64,000 nucleotides of DNA, taken from positions 124,001-188,000 of the forward strand of contig NZ_JARZFX010000006.1 in NCBI RefSeq assembly GCF_036026595.1, given 5' to 3'. Of the stretch, positions 53,561 through 62,773 are shown piece after piece; within the stretch, counting starts at the first letter, position 1, and every line of letters begins with the position of its first letter. Below the pieces are notes generated by a model. The model did not search any database. It was given only the letters and a program-made list of their open reading frames with translations, and had not been told where the DNA came from. The DNA is from Virgibacillus_P tibetensis. GTDB lineage: Bacteria; Bacillota; Bacilli; Bacillales; Amphibacillaceae. The position numbers were made by a program, and so were the translations under genes.

Positions 53561-54553
53561 ATGAAAAAAGCAACGATGGCTGATGTAGCAAGGTTAGCTG
53601 GCATATCTAAAACTACGGTTTCGCAATACATAAATAACCGGTTTACGTACATGTCCGAATCTACAAAACTGCGTATAAAGGACGCAATAGAAGAACTGCA
53701 ATATGTTCCAAACGATACTGCCAGAAGTCTGAAACAAAAGAAAACAAGGACGATCGGCGTCATAGTAGCTAACATTTTACACGCATTTACGAATGAAGTA
53801 ATCCGTTCTATTGAAGATGAATGTGAGAGAAATAACTTTCAGATTTTTGTTTGTAATGCAGATGATGATTCTGAGAAAGAAAGAAATTATATTGATATTT
53901 TACTTGCTAAACAAGTAGATGGACTTATCATATTCCCTACCTCTGGAAATTTCGATTACTACAAATATCTGAAAAAGTTAAACTTTCCTGTAGTTTTTGT
54001 GGATAGAAAGATTGATGAAAATATTTATCCAACAATTCTATTAGATAATTATTATGCATCAACTATCGCGGTAGAGACATTGTACACTAACTCTATTTCT
54101 GAAATTGGTATCGTATTACCACCATTAAAAAAGGGGATAACTCCCAGAATAGAAAGATTAGAAGGATTTAAAGATGCTTTAGCACAAAAGAACCTGAAAT
54201 TAAACGAGGATTGGATAGTAACAGGAAGTAAGTCGGAAATAAAAGAACATTTGGATACTTTATATCTTAAAAATAACTTACCGAGAGCCTTTTTTTCGGT
54301 AAATGATATTTCACTTATTGAATTATTGAAATTTATAAAAAGTAAGCGCTTAAATATCCCTGAAGATATAAGTGTTATTACAATCGATTATTCCATTTTT
54401 CTCGACCTATTAGCATCACCAATTTCTGTAATCAAGCAACCGACTTTTGAAATGGGGAAATTTGCAGCGGAAAGTCTTTTAAAATTAATAACCGAAGAAA
54501 AACTAAAGCAAGAGTATGAGATTAAAAGGTTTTCACCAAAAGTAAATAGATAG
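53561..54553 (+). CDS. kdgR: LacI-family regulator, KdgR-like
   Basis: 330 residues: N-terminal HTH and hinge (MADVARLAGISKTTVSQYIN, then RFTYMSESTKLRIKDAIEEL), then a periplasmic-binding-type effector domain (TIGVIVANILHAFTNEVI). ATG 53561 follows GAGGGG. Placed first in a KDG-type operon with a fitting operator upstream, so it probably represses the operon and responds to a pathway sugar acid. A second operator-like site lies within the gene at 53634. Confidence 0.85.
   Translation: MKKATMADVARLAGISKTTVSQYINNRFTYMSESTKLRIKDAIEELQYVPNDTARSLKQKKTRTIGVIVANILHAFTNEVIRSIEDECERNNFQIFVCNADDDSEKERNYIDILLAKQVDGLIIFPTSGNFDYYKYLKKLNFPVVFVDRKIDENIYPTILLDNYYASTIAVETLYTNSISEIGIVLPPLKKGITPRIERLEGFKDALAQKNLKLNEDWIVTGSKSEIKEHLDTLYLKNNLPRAFFSVNDISLIELLKFIKSKRLNIPEDISVITIDYSIFLDLLASPISVIKQPTFEMGKFAAESLLKLITEEKLKQEYEIKRFSPKVNR
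53634..53645 (+). promoter_or_regulatory. Possible second operator inside the regulator gene
   Basis: ATAACCGGTTTA matches the upstream operator at 10 of 12 bases, 121 bases downstream. It could allow looping or roadblock repression, but the bases also encode normal residues. Confidence 0.35.
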
Positions 54554-54580
54554 AGGCAGCAATGAATGAGGTGCATTTGA

Positions 54581-55537
54581 ATGAAGAACAATCATAATGT
54601 ATTAACAATTGGCGATGCAATGATAACTATGAATCCTGCTAGTAGGGGCCCGTTAAGATTTGTGTCACATTTTGAGAGGAAAATTGGTGGTGCTGAACTA
54701 AACTTTGCAATTGCCTGTGCGAGATTAAACTTAAGTTCCACTTGGATCAGTCGCTTAGGTAAGGATGAATTTGGAAGGCATATTCATAATTTCGCAAGAG
54801 GTGAAGGGATAAACACCAACAATGTAAAGCTAATGGAAGGGTACCCAACTTCGATTAATTTTAAAGAAATAAATGAAGATGGTTCAGGTAGAACTTTTTA
54901 TTATAGGCACGACTCTCCAATATTAACATTAACTACGGAAGACATAAGGGGAGAGTTATTCGATGATGTGTCAGTAATTCATTTAACAGGTGTTTACATG
55001 GCAATAGACAAAAAGAATTTGGAAATCGTTTATAAAATTATAGATATTGCTAAGGACAAAAATATTCCAATCTCTTTCGATCCAAATATCAGATTAAAAC
55101 TATGGGATATAAAAGATGCTAGAGAAGCTTATAATACTATTTTCCCTCATGTTGATATTTTATTAACAGGTTTAGATGAGATCGAGTTAATTACAGGGAT
55201 ATCAAGTGAAACGGACTTGGAACTATTTGCAAAGAAAAATAATATCAGTGAATTAGTGATCAAAGATGGAGGAAATGGCTCGAGGTTATATACAGGAAAT
55301 CAGTGGTTTTATCAAGATGCTTTTCCTGTGAAAGTTGTTGATACGGTTGGAGCAGGAGATGGTTTTGATGCTGGATATGTCTATAGCTACCTACATAACA
55401 AGACTGCCGCAGATAAACTGAAATTTGCAAACGCTGTAGGGGCATTTGTAACAACAGTATCCGGAGATAATGAAGGGCTGCCATATTTGGAGGATGTTGA
55501 GAACTATTTAAGTGATAAAAAGGTAGTGGAAAGATAG
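54581..55537 (+). CDS. kdgK: 2-keto-3-deoxygluconate kinase (PfkB family)
   Basis: Phosphorylates KDG to KDPG. 318 residues with ribokinase-type marks: GDAMITMNPASRGP at the start, FERKIGGAELNFAIACARL, and the catalytic DTVGAGDGFDAGYVYS near residue 255. AATGAGGTG precedes the ATG. Role supported by the KDPG aldolase and mannonate dehydratase genes in the same operon. Confidence 0.9.
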   Translation: MKNNHNVLTIGDAMITMNPASRGPLRFVSHFERKIGGAELNFAIACARLNLSSTWISRLGKDEFGRHIHNFARGEGINTNNVKLMEGYPTSINFKEINEDGSGRTFYYRHDSPILTLTTEDIRGELFDDVSVIHLTGVYMAIDKKNLEIVYKIIDIAKDKNIPISFDPNIRLKLWDIKDAREAYNTIFPHVDILLTGLDEIELITGISSETDLELFAKKNNISELVIKDGGNGSRLYTGNQWFYQDAFPVKVVDTVGAGDGFDAGYVYSYLHNKTAADKLKFANAVGAFVTTVSGDNEGLPYLEDVENYLSDKKVVER

Positions 55538-55547
55538 GAGGTAGTAG

Positions 55548-56084
55548 ATGCTCACCTTGAAAACAATCCTAGGAGAAATGGAAAGCGTTTTAAATAGTGT
55601 AAACAAAGAACACTATACCAATCTTGTAGAAAAATTTAAAGAAGATAGACGTTTTTTCTTTGTAGGTGAAGGCAGATCAGGATTAATAGCTAAAACAATA
55701 GCAATGCGACTAATGCACAGTGGTAAAACGGTTTTTGTAGTAGGGGAGACAACGACACCAGCTATACAAGAAGGAGATCTGCTGATTATCGTTTCTGGTT
55801 CTGCTGCAACAGGCAATATCGTAAATTTATTAAAAACTACAAACGAAATTGGTGCTGAAGCATTCTTGGTAACTACAAATCCTGCAAAGCTGGAAAGTGA
55901 AAATGGACTTTTAATTAAAGCGGCTACAAAATCCAGAAAAGAAGGCGAACCATCTACAATTCAGCCATTAGGTAATCAATTTGACCAATCTGTACATTTA
56001 ATATTGGATGCAGCAATAATTGATAGCCAGCTTGAGACTGATACCAATACCACGTTTAAGAGATTGCATAGTAATCTGGAATAG
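55548..56084 (+). CDS. hxlB: SIS-domain sugar isomerase, 6-phospho-3-hexuloisomerase-like
   Basis: 178 residues with a single SIS domain: FFVGEGRSGLIAKTIAMRLMHSG, VSGSAATGNIVNLLK and the C-terminal QPLGNQFDQSVHLILDAAIID, as in HxlB of the ribulose monophosphate pathway. Its usual partner, a hexulose-phosphate synthase, appears at 63618. In a uronate operon the substrate may be a related sugar phosphate. TAGGAGG precedes the start. Confidence 0.8.
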   Translation: MLTLKTILGEMESVLNSVNKEHYTNLVEKFKEDRRFFFVGEGRSGLIAKTIAMRLMHSGKTVFVVGETTTPAIQEGDLLIIVSGSAATGNIVNLLKTTNEIGAEAFLVTTNPAKLESENGLLIKAATKSRKEGEPSTIQPLGNQFDQSVHLILDAAIIDSQLETDTNTTFKRLHSNLE

Positions 56085-56093
56085 GAGGCATCA

Positions 56094-57134
56094 ATGAGTA
56101 CAGTTGTTGTACAAGCAGAAGAAGTTAAGAATCTAGTAATTGATAAGCTGGGACAAGCAGGGGTGAATTGTAATCACGCGGAAAAAATTGCAGAAATATT
56201 AATCCATGCAGATTTAAGAGGTGTTAGTTCCCATGGTGTATTAAGAACAGAACACTATATTAATAGATTAACTAAGGGTGGCTTAAATGCCAATCCAGGG
56301 ATCAGTGTTAATAAGTCTGGACATGTCACAGCAGTAGTAGATGGAGATAATGGCTTCGGCCACCTAATTGCTGATAAGGCAATGGAAGTTGCTATCGATC
56401 TTGCAAAAGAGAATGGTATTGGAATGGTTACAGCAATGAACAGTAGCCATTGTGGCGCACTAAGTTATTTTGTAAATAGGGCAGCTCAAGAAAACCTTAT
56501 TGGGATTGCGATGACACATACAGACAAGATCGTCGTACCATTTGGTGGAAAAGAACCTTTCTTGGGAACGAACCCAATTGCATACGGTGTACCTGCAAAA
56601 AAAAATAAACCATTCATACTGGATATGGCTACATCCACAGTAGCTCTAGGTAAAATACTGCAACATAAAGAAGAAGGAAAAGAAATACCGGTAGGCTGGG
56701 GTGTTGATGCAGACGGAAATGCTGTGACAGATCCTTCGAAAGTTATGGCCCTAAGTCCATTTGGAGGACCAAAAGGCTATGGATTATCATTAGTAGTTGA
56801 TATTTTTTCCGGTTTATTAGCTGGTGCATCATTCGGGCTACATGTTAACAAAATGTATGGTGATTTAGATAAGCACCGTCATCTAGGCCATTATTTCTGT
56901 GTGATAAATCCATCCTATTTTACGGATACAGAAACTTTCCTGACGAATATGGATCAGATGATTGATGAGATCCACAATTCAAGTCCAGCTGAAGGGTTTG
57001 ATAAGGTTCTTATACCTGGGGAAATTGAACAATTGAATGAAGAGAAGAACAAAGTAGAAGGAATTAAAATTGCTTCAACAGTTTACGATTACTTAAATAA
57101 AAAACAAGGGAGAGTTTTACATGAAAAAGATTAG
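56094..57134 (+). CDS. Ldh2-family oxidoreductase (YjmC/YiaK-like)
   Basis: NAD(P)H-dependent dehydrogenase of the malate/L-lactate family; 346 residues. HADLRGVSSHGVLRTEHYI (catalytic His), FGGKEPFLGTNPIAYGVP, DMATSTVALGKI and FGGPKGYGLSLVVDI are typical. B. subtilis YjmC in the hexuronate cluster and E. coli YiaK (2,3-diketo-L-gulonate reductase) are in this family, so a keto sugar acid is a likely substrate. Its end overlaps dctP by 14 bases. Confidence 0.85.
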   Translation: MSTVVVQAEEVKNLVIDKLGQAGVNCNHAEKIAEILIHADLRGVSSHGVLRTEHYINRLTKGGLNANPGISVNKSGHVTAVVDGDNGFGHLIADKAMEVAIDLAKENGIGMVTAMNSSHCGALSYFVNRAAQENLIGIAMTHTDKIVVPFGGKEPFLGTNPIAYGVPAKKNKPFILDMATSTVALGKILQHKEEGKEIPVGWGVDADGNAVTDPSKVMALSPFGGPKGYGLSLVVDIFSGLLAGASFGLHVNKMYGDLDKHRHLGHYFCVINPSYFTDTETFLTNMDQMIDEIHNSSPAEGFDKVLIPGEIEQLNEEKNKVEGIKIASTVYDYLNKKQGRVLHEKD

Positions 57135-58113
57135 TTTACTAGCACTATTAATAGGGATGATTTTATTAGCTGCATGTAGTTCAAATGAAGATGGCGCTTC
57201 TGAAAGCGTTGACACAATCGAATGGAAAATGGGTCACTTATCAGATGAAAATCATATTTGGCACAAAACTGCAGAAGAATTTGCTAGCTTGGTAAATGAA
57301 AAGACAAATGGAGAAATTGAAATAGAAATTTATCCAAACAATTCGCTAGGTGGAGAAACGGATACAATTAATTCTATTCAAGCAGGAACAGCAGATTTAG
57401 TTATATCAGGGGAAACGTTACAGAACTGGGCACCAAAAGCAGCATTATTAGCAGTACCGTACGCTTTTAGAGATATGGATCATGTTTCTTCAGTAGTTGA
57501 AGGTGAAATTGGTGGGGAAATAGAAGAAGAGATAAAGTCAGAAGCTCAATTAACAGCATTGTATTATCATAACCGTGCTCCTAGAAACCTAACATCTAAT
57601 GAGCCAATTGAATCTCCAGCTGATCTGAAAGGTTTTAGTATACGAGTTCCAAACGTTCCACTATTTTTAGATACATGGGGAGCTGCAGGAGCAAACCCAC
57701 AGGTTATGGACTTTAATGAGGTCTTCACAGGAATCCAACAAGGTGTTATTGATGGACAGGAAAACCCTGTTGATTTGATTCAAAGCGGCGGACTTTATGA
57801 AGTTCAGGATTATGTTAATAGAACAGAGCATGTATATTCTTGGATCTATGTATTAGTAGGTAATGAGCAATTTGAATCACTAAATGACGAGCAAAGAGAA
57901 GCTGTTTTAGAAGCAGCAGATGAAGCACAAGAAATTGGTGCGCAATTGTATGAAGAAGAAATCGAAGCGATAGAAGGCGATTTAATTGATAAAGGAATGG
58001 AATTTATTGATGTAGATCAGGATGCGTTCAGAGATGCAATGATTCCAGCAGTAGAAGATTCATTATCAGAAGAACAGTTGGATCTTTATAATAGAATTCT
58101 TGAAGTGGAATAA
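57121..58113 (+). CDS. dctP: TRAP transporter substrate-binding lipoprotein DctP type
   Basis: 330 residues with a lipobox (LLAAC, Cys19) and a DctP domain (GHLSDENHIWHKTAEEFA, IYPNNSLGGETDTINSIQAG, the RVPNVPLFLDTWGAAGANP ligand region and GVIDGQENPVDLI). It captures a sugar acid for the membrane subunits. A stem-loop separates it from dctQ. Confidence 0.93.
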   Translation: MKKISLLALLIGMILLAACSSNEDGASESVDTIEWKMGHLSDENHIWHKTAEEFASLVNEKTNGEIEIEIYPNNSLGGETDTINSIQAGTADLVISGETLQNWAPKAALLAVPYAFRDMDHVSSVVEGEIGGEIEEEIKSEAQLTALYYHNRAPRNLTSNEPIESPADLKGFSIRVPNVPLFLDTWGAAGANPQVMDFNEVFTGIQQGVIDGQENPVDLIQSGGLYEVQDYVNRTEHVYSWIYVLVGNEQFESLNDEQREAVLEAADEAQEIGAQLYEEEIEAIEGDLIDKGMEFIDVDQDAFRDAMIPAVEDSLSEEQLDLYNRILEVE

Positions 58114-58151
58114 GTACGAATTATTAGCTAGGTTAAATCATTAGACTATTT

Positions 58152-58207
58152 GGGCATGATCCACAACTGAGTAACAGGTAGCTGCATGCGCTTTGTGGAT
58201 CATGTCC
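58152..58207 (+). terminator. Stem-loop between dctP and dctQ
   Basis: GGCATGATCCACAA pairs with TTGTGGATCATGTCC around a 26-base loop. No strong T tract. It probably stabilises the dctP mRNA or partly stops transcription. Confidence 0.65.
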
Positions 58208-58265
58208 TTATATTTACAACGTATCATATAGAAAAAATATCCATTTCAATAAAGGGAGATATGAA

Positions 58266-58748
58266 ATGAATAAACTGATAGAACGTGTACTAAGTATTTT
58301 AACTATTATCAGTTTTACAGGAGTTATTGGAGCAGTAGTTGTTCAAATTATGTCAAGGTATTTACCGTATTCAGCTGTATGGACGGAAGAAGTAACAAGG
58401 TACCTGTTTATATACACTATATGTTTTGGTGCCCCACTAGGTTTATTAAGAGGGGAATACATAAATGTAGACGTACTTATAACTAAATTTCCTGCAGTAC
58501 TACGTAAATATTATGAGATAGTAATTTACGTATTAATTTTAGCATTGAATATTGTTGTTATTTTTCAAGGTTATAATTTTACGTTAATTGGACAAAGCCA
58601 GAAATCAGCAACCATGGGCTTTCCAATGTCTATTATCCATTTTGGATTTGTAATTATGGGTGTATTTTTGTCGTATTACTCACTAGTTCAAATCCTGCGT
58701 ATTTTAAAGAATCAGTATAACTTCGATCCGGGTTACGAGGAGGAATAA
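58266..58748 (+). CDS. dctQ: TRAP transporter small membrane subunit DctQ
   Basis: 160 residues with four hydrophobic segments and the family stretch VWTEEVTRYLFIYTICFGAPLGLLRGEYINVD. AAAGGGAG precedes the ATG. Located between dctP and dctM. Confidence 0.92.
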   Translation: MNKLIERVLSILTIISFTGVIGAVVVQIMSRYLPYSAVWTEEVTRYLFIYTICFGAPLGLLRGEYINVDVLITKFPAVLRKYYEIVIYVLILALNIVVIFQGYNFTLIGQSQKSATMGFPMSIIHFGFVIMGVFLSYYSLVQILRILKNQYNFDPGYEEE

Positions 58749-58749
58749 G

Positions 58750-60021
58750 ATGGCTGCATTACTATTTATCTCATTTATAGCGTTAATTTTTCTAGGGATC
58801 CCGGTTGCCTTCAGTTTAGGACTATCATCCCTTTTATATTTGATCATTGCAGATATACCACTATCAATTATTCCTCAAAGAATGTTCGGAGGTCTGAACT
58901 CATTTACACTTCTTTGTATCCCTGGCTTTATATTGGCAGGAAATTTAATGAATTCAAGTGGGATAACAGATCGGATTATTCATTTTGCAAATAGTATACT
59001 AGGCCATATTCGAGGTGGTCTGGGTCTAGCAAACGTAGGAGCATCGATGGGGTTTGCTGGTATTTCCGGAACTGCATTAGCAGATACTGCTAGTATTGGG
59101 TCGGTTATGATACCCGCAATGAAAAAGCAGGGTTACGGTGCTGGCTTTTCTTCAGCTGTTACTGCTTCTTCCTCCGTTGTTGGGCCAATTATTCCACCAT
59201 CATTACCAATGATTATGGTGGGGACACTTGCAGCGATTTCTATTGGTGATTTGTTTGTGGCAGGTATTATACCAGGTGTATTACTAACCCTTGGTTTAAT
59301 GATTCCAACCTATATCATCTCCGTTAAAAGAAACTATCCAAAAGGGGAAAGAAGTTCCTTAAAGGAAGTTTGGACTAGTTTTACAGGGTCATTCTGGGCG
59401 TTATTTATGACCGTAATTATATTGTACGGTATTTTAGGTGGTTACTTTACACCAACAGAAGCGTCTATCATCGCAGTTCTTTATGCTATATTTGTAGGAT
59501 TATTTATCTATAAACAATTAAGCATTAAAGATATCCCTGGAGTTGTTCTGAAATCAATGACGAGTGCTGCTTCGATTATGTTATTAGTAGCATTTGCCAA
59601 CCTTTTTGGATGGATTATGACTAGAGAACAAATACCTCAAATGGTGGCAGAGTCTATTCTTAGTATTTCTCCGAATGAAGTAGTGGTTATACTATTAATT
59701 CTTCTACTATTGTTATTTGTAGGGACATTTATGGAAACAATTGCAGCACTTGTAATTCTGTTCCCCGTTCTACTACCAGTTGCTACTCAAATTGGTATGG
59801 ATCCAGTTCAATTTGGTGTTGTTATGGTATTGGCATTAGTGTTAGGGTTGATGACCCCGCCGGTAGGGGTATGTCTATTTGTGGCAGCGCAAATAGGTAA
59901 AGTGTCGATGGGGAAAGTCGTACGGGAATTAATTCCGTTCTTTGCAGTCGGGATTCTAGTGTTACTCCTTGTAGCATTTATTCCACAAGTTACATTATAT
60001 TTACCAAGTTTACTAGATTAA
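58750..60021 (+). CDS. dctM: TRAP transporter large membrane subunit DctM
   Basis: 423 residues, about twelve membrane helices. FIALIFLGIPVAFSLGLSS, MGFAGISGTALADTASIGSVMIPAM, SSVVGPIIPPSLPMI and LGLMTPPVGVCLFVAA are DctM/SiaM marks. It carries sodium- or proton-coupled uptake. One base after dctQ. Confidence 0.94.
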   Translation: MAALLFISFIALIFLGIPVAFSLGLSSLLYLIIADIPLSIIPQRMFGGLNSFTLLCIPGFILAGNLMNSSGITDRIIHFANSILGHIRGGLGLANVGASMGFAGISGTALADTASIGSVMIPAMKKQGYGAGFSSAVTASSSVVGPIIPPSLPMIMVGTLAAISIGDLFVAGIIPGVLLTLGLMIPTYIISVKRNYPKGERSSLKEVWTSFTGSFWALFMTVIILYGILGGYFTPTEASIIAVLYAIFVGLFIYKQLSIKDIPGVVLKSMTSAASIMLLVAFANLFGWIMTREQIPQMVAESILSISPNEVVVILLILLLLLFVGTFMETIAALVILFPVLLPVATQIGMDPVQFGVVMVLALVLGLMTPPVGVCLFVAAQIGKVSMGKVVRELIPFFAVGILVLLLVAFIPQVTLYLPSLLD

Positions 60022-60032
60022 GGGGTGTATAG

Positions 60033-61052
60033 ATGAAGGCAATAATGATTCCAGAAGCACATAAGATTGAAGTGCTGGATATTAAGAAACCTGAAATTAA
60101 AGAAGATAAAGATGTTTTACTAAAAATTAAACGTGTAGGTATTTGTGGCTCAGATATGCATATCTACCATGGTACAAATCCGTTAGCAACCTATCCAAGA
60201 ATTGTTGGGCATGAGGTTGCTGGAGAGGTAGTTGAGATCGGTGAAAATGTAACACATGTAGCAGTTGGCGATCATGTTGTTGTTGAACCCATTAACTATT
60301 GCGGTGAATGCTTTGCATGTAAAAATGGCAGACCGAATGTATGTAAAAAGTTAACTGTATTTGGTGTACACGAAGATGGTGGATTGAGAGAATTTGCTGT
60401 ACTACCAGAAAAACAAGTGCATAAAGTGGATCCTGAAATTGAATGGGATGAAGCAGTAATGGCTGAGCCATATACAATTGGTGCACAATCTATATGGCGG
60501 GGAAATGTTCAAAAAGGCCAAACTGTATTTATACAAGGGGCAGGACCTATTGGTATTACCGTTTTAAAAATGGCTAAGTTACAAGGTGCAACAATTATTA
60601 TTTCAGATATTACCAATGAACGACTGGAATTTGCTAAAGAAAATGGTGCGGACTATACCATTAATCCGACGGAAGTAGACGTTGCTACCAAGGTTAATGA
60701 AATTACAAATGATGAAGGTGCAAATGTTGTCATTGACGCAGTGGGTACACCTCAAACATTTGAACTAAGTGTTGATGTAGCTTCACCAGCCGGGTATGTT
60801 GTTGCATTAGGGTTTGATACAAGACCTTCTGCCATTCCATTAATGACAATTACGAAAAAGGAATTAACAATAACAGGATCACGTTTGCAGACAGATCAGT
60901 TTGGTAAGGTTATAGATCTAATAAATACTAAGAAACTAATGCATAACGGACTTGTTACTCATAAGTTCCCATTAAGTGAAGTAAAAGAAGCATTTAAGTT
61001 TGTAGAAGAAAACCCTCATTTAGTTAGAAAAGCTGTTATCGAATTCGACTAA
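60033..61052 (+). CDS. Zinc-dependent alcohol/polyol dehydrogenase (YjmD-like)
   Basis: 339-residue MDR enzyme. The catalytic zinc site GICGSDMHIYHG with GHEVAGEV, the structural zinc cysteines (CGECFACKNGRPNVCKK), and the Rossmann motif GAGPIGITVLKMAK are present. B. subtilis YjmD in the hexuronate cluster is of this type. Probable oxidation or reduction of a sugar acid or its alcohol. GGGGTG precedes the ATG. Confidence 0.87.
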   Translation: MKAIMIPEAHKIEVLDIKKPEIKEDKDVLLKIKRVGICGSDMHIYHGTNPLATYPRIVGHEVAGEVVEIGENVTHVAVGDHVVVEPINYCGECFACKNGRPNVCKKLTVFGVHEDGGLREFAVLPEKQVHKVDPEIEWDEAVMAEPYTIGAQSIWRGNVQKGQTVFIQGAGPIGITVLKMAKLQGATIIISDITNERLEFAKENGADYTINPTEVDVATKVNEITNDEGANVVIDAVGTPQTFELSVDVASPAGYVVALGFDTRPSAIPLMTITKKELTITGSRLQTDQFGKVIDLINTKKLMHNGLVTHKFPLSEVKEAFKFVEENPHLVRKAVIEFD

Positions 61053-61070
61053 GAAAGAAGGAAATTTGCT

Positions 61071-61694
61071 ATGTTGAAATCCGAAGTCACTAATAGAATT
61101 AATCAGTCTAAAATAGTAGCAGTCATTCGAGGTGAAAATGCAGAAGAGGCTTTAGCAATTGCAAATGCTTCTTCTGCAGGTGGTATTGATATTATCGAAT
61201 TAACGTATACCACCCCGTCTGTCGATGACGTTTTCAAGGAAATGGCATCCTCTGATGCTATTGTTGGAGCAGGTACTGTACTGGATGAACAAACTGCTCG
61301 AAATGCAATTATACATGGAGCGAAATTTATAGTAAGTCCTCATTTTGATTCAAAAATTGCCAAGTTATGTAATCGATACAGTGTTTTGTATATGCCGGGG
61401 TGTATGACTATAAAAGAAATTGTACAAGCACTTGAATACGGTTGTTCCATTATAAAGTTATTCCCGGCAAATGCATTTGAGCCGAACTTTATTAAATCAA
61501 TAAAAGGTCCACTTCCGAATGTTGAAGTTATGCCTACAGGTGGAATTAATCGGGATAATATTAATGACTGGATTGATGCAGGTGCATTTTCAGTAGGTAT
61601 TGGCAGTGATTTAACAAAAGCGTATAGAAAAAATAATGCAGCAGGAGTCACCGACTTAGCGAAAGAATATGTTAAAGCTGTAAAGGAGAGATAA
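61071..61694 (+). CDS. kdgA: 2-keto-3-deoxy-6-phosphogluconate aldolase
   Basis: Splits KDPG into pyruvate and glyceraldehyde-3-phosphate. 207 residues; the base Glu is in DIIELTYTTPS and the Schiff-base Lys in SIIKLFPANAFEP. VGAGTVLDEQTARNAI and MPTGGINRDNINDW complete the family pattern. AAGAAGG upstream. Confidence 0.94.
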   Translation: MLKSEVTNRINQSKIVAVIRGENAEEALAIANASSAGGIDIIELTYTTPSVDDVFKEMASSDAIVGAGTVLDEQTARNAIIHGAKFIVSPHFDSKIAKLCNRYSVLYMPGCMTIKEIVQALEYGCSIIKLFPANAFEPNFIKSIKGPLPNVEVMPTGGINRDNINDWIDAGAFSVGIGSDLTKAYRKNNAAGVTDLAKEYVKAVKER

Positions 61695-61698
61695 CAAA

Positions 61699-62772
61699 AT
61701 GAATATCACCTTTCGATGGTATGGTAAGGACAATGATACGGTTTCATTGCAGGATATCAAACAAATTCCAAATGTTAAAGGTATTGTATGGGCATTGCAC
61801 AAAGTTCCAGTTGGAGATGTGTGGGAAGATAAGGAAATAGCTAAGGAAGTAAACTATATTAAGTCATTTGGCTTTCATGCTGAGGTAGTTGAGAGTGTTA
61901 ATATTCACGAATCAATTAAAATAGGCAACAAAGACAGAGATAACTATATTGATAATTACAAGCAAACTATTAAAAATTTAGCCGACCATGGCGTGAAGGT
62001 TATTGCCTATAATTTCATGCCTATATTTGATTGGGTACGGACGAGTATGAGAGAACCTTTACCTGATGGGTCAACAGCACTATTTTTTGAAAATAAAAAA
62101 ATCGAGGATACCAATCTAAAAGCAATGGCTGATGGTGTGTTAAATTCCAGTGAGCTAACATTACCTGGTTGGGAACCGGAAAAACTCAGCAGAATAGAAG
62201 AATTGCTTGAGGAGTACAAAGATATTACCGAAGATGATCTATGGAATAACTTGACCTACTTCTTGAATGAAGTATTGCCGGTTGCTGAAAGCAATGGAGT
62301 CAAGTTAGCGATCCACCCAGACGATCCACCATGGTCTGTCTTTGATCTGCCACGCATTATGAAAAATGAAGCAGATATAGCCCGTTTATTTTCAATATCT
62401 AATTCACCATCCAATTCCCTGACTTTCTGTTCTGGGGCGTTAGGTGCGAATCCCAACAATGACACAGTAGATATTATTAAAAACGTTGCTGAAAAATCAC
62501 CTTTCCTGCATTTAAGAAACGTAAAAATTTCCGATAACGGAGACTTTATCGAAACATCCCATTTAACTTCAGATGGTTCCATTGATCTCAAGGGCATTGT
62601 TAAGCAATTAAGTGATAAGGGTTATGATGGATATATTAGACCCGACCATGGCAGACATATCTGGAATGAAAAGTCGAGACCGGGATATGGCTTATATGAT
62701 AGAGCTTTAGGAATTATGTATCTGAATGGGTTATGGGATGCTTATAATTCAGAGGATAAGGAGGAAAAGTGA
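61699..62772 (+). CDS. uxuA: Mannonate dehydratase
   Basis: Dehydrates D-mannonate to KDG. 357 residues starting MNITFRWYGKDNDTVSLQDI, with GIVWALHKVPVGDVW, NGVKLAIHPDDPPWSVFDLP and YIRPDHGRHIWNE, all UxuA marks. GGAGAGATAAC precedes the ATG. Followed by the SDR gene after one base. Confidence 0.95.
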   Translation: MNITFRWYGKDNDTVSLQDIKQIPNVKGIVWALHKVPVGDVWEDKEIAKEVNYIKSFGFHAEVVESVNIHESIKIGNKDRDNYIDNYKQTIKNLADHGVKVIAYNFMPIFDWVRTSMREPLPDGSTALFFENKKIEDTNLKAMADGVLNSSELTLPGWEPEKLSRIEELLEEYKDITEDDLWNNLTYFLNEVLPVAESNGVKLAIHPDDPPWSVFDLPRIMKNEADIARLFSISNSPSNSLTFCSGALGANPNNDTVDIIKNVAEKSPFLHLRNVKISDNGDFIETSHLTSDGSIDLKGIVKQLSDKGYDGYIRPDHGRHIWNEKSRPGYGLYDRALGIMYLNGLWDAYNSEDKEEK

Positions 62773-62773
62773 T

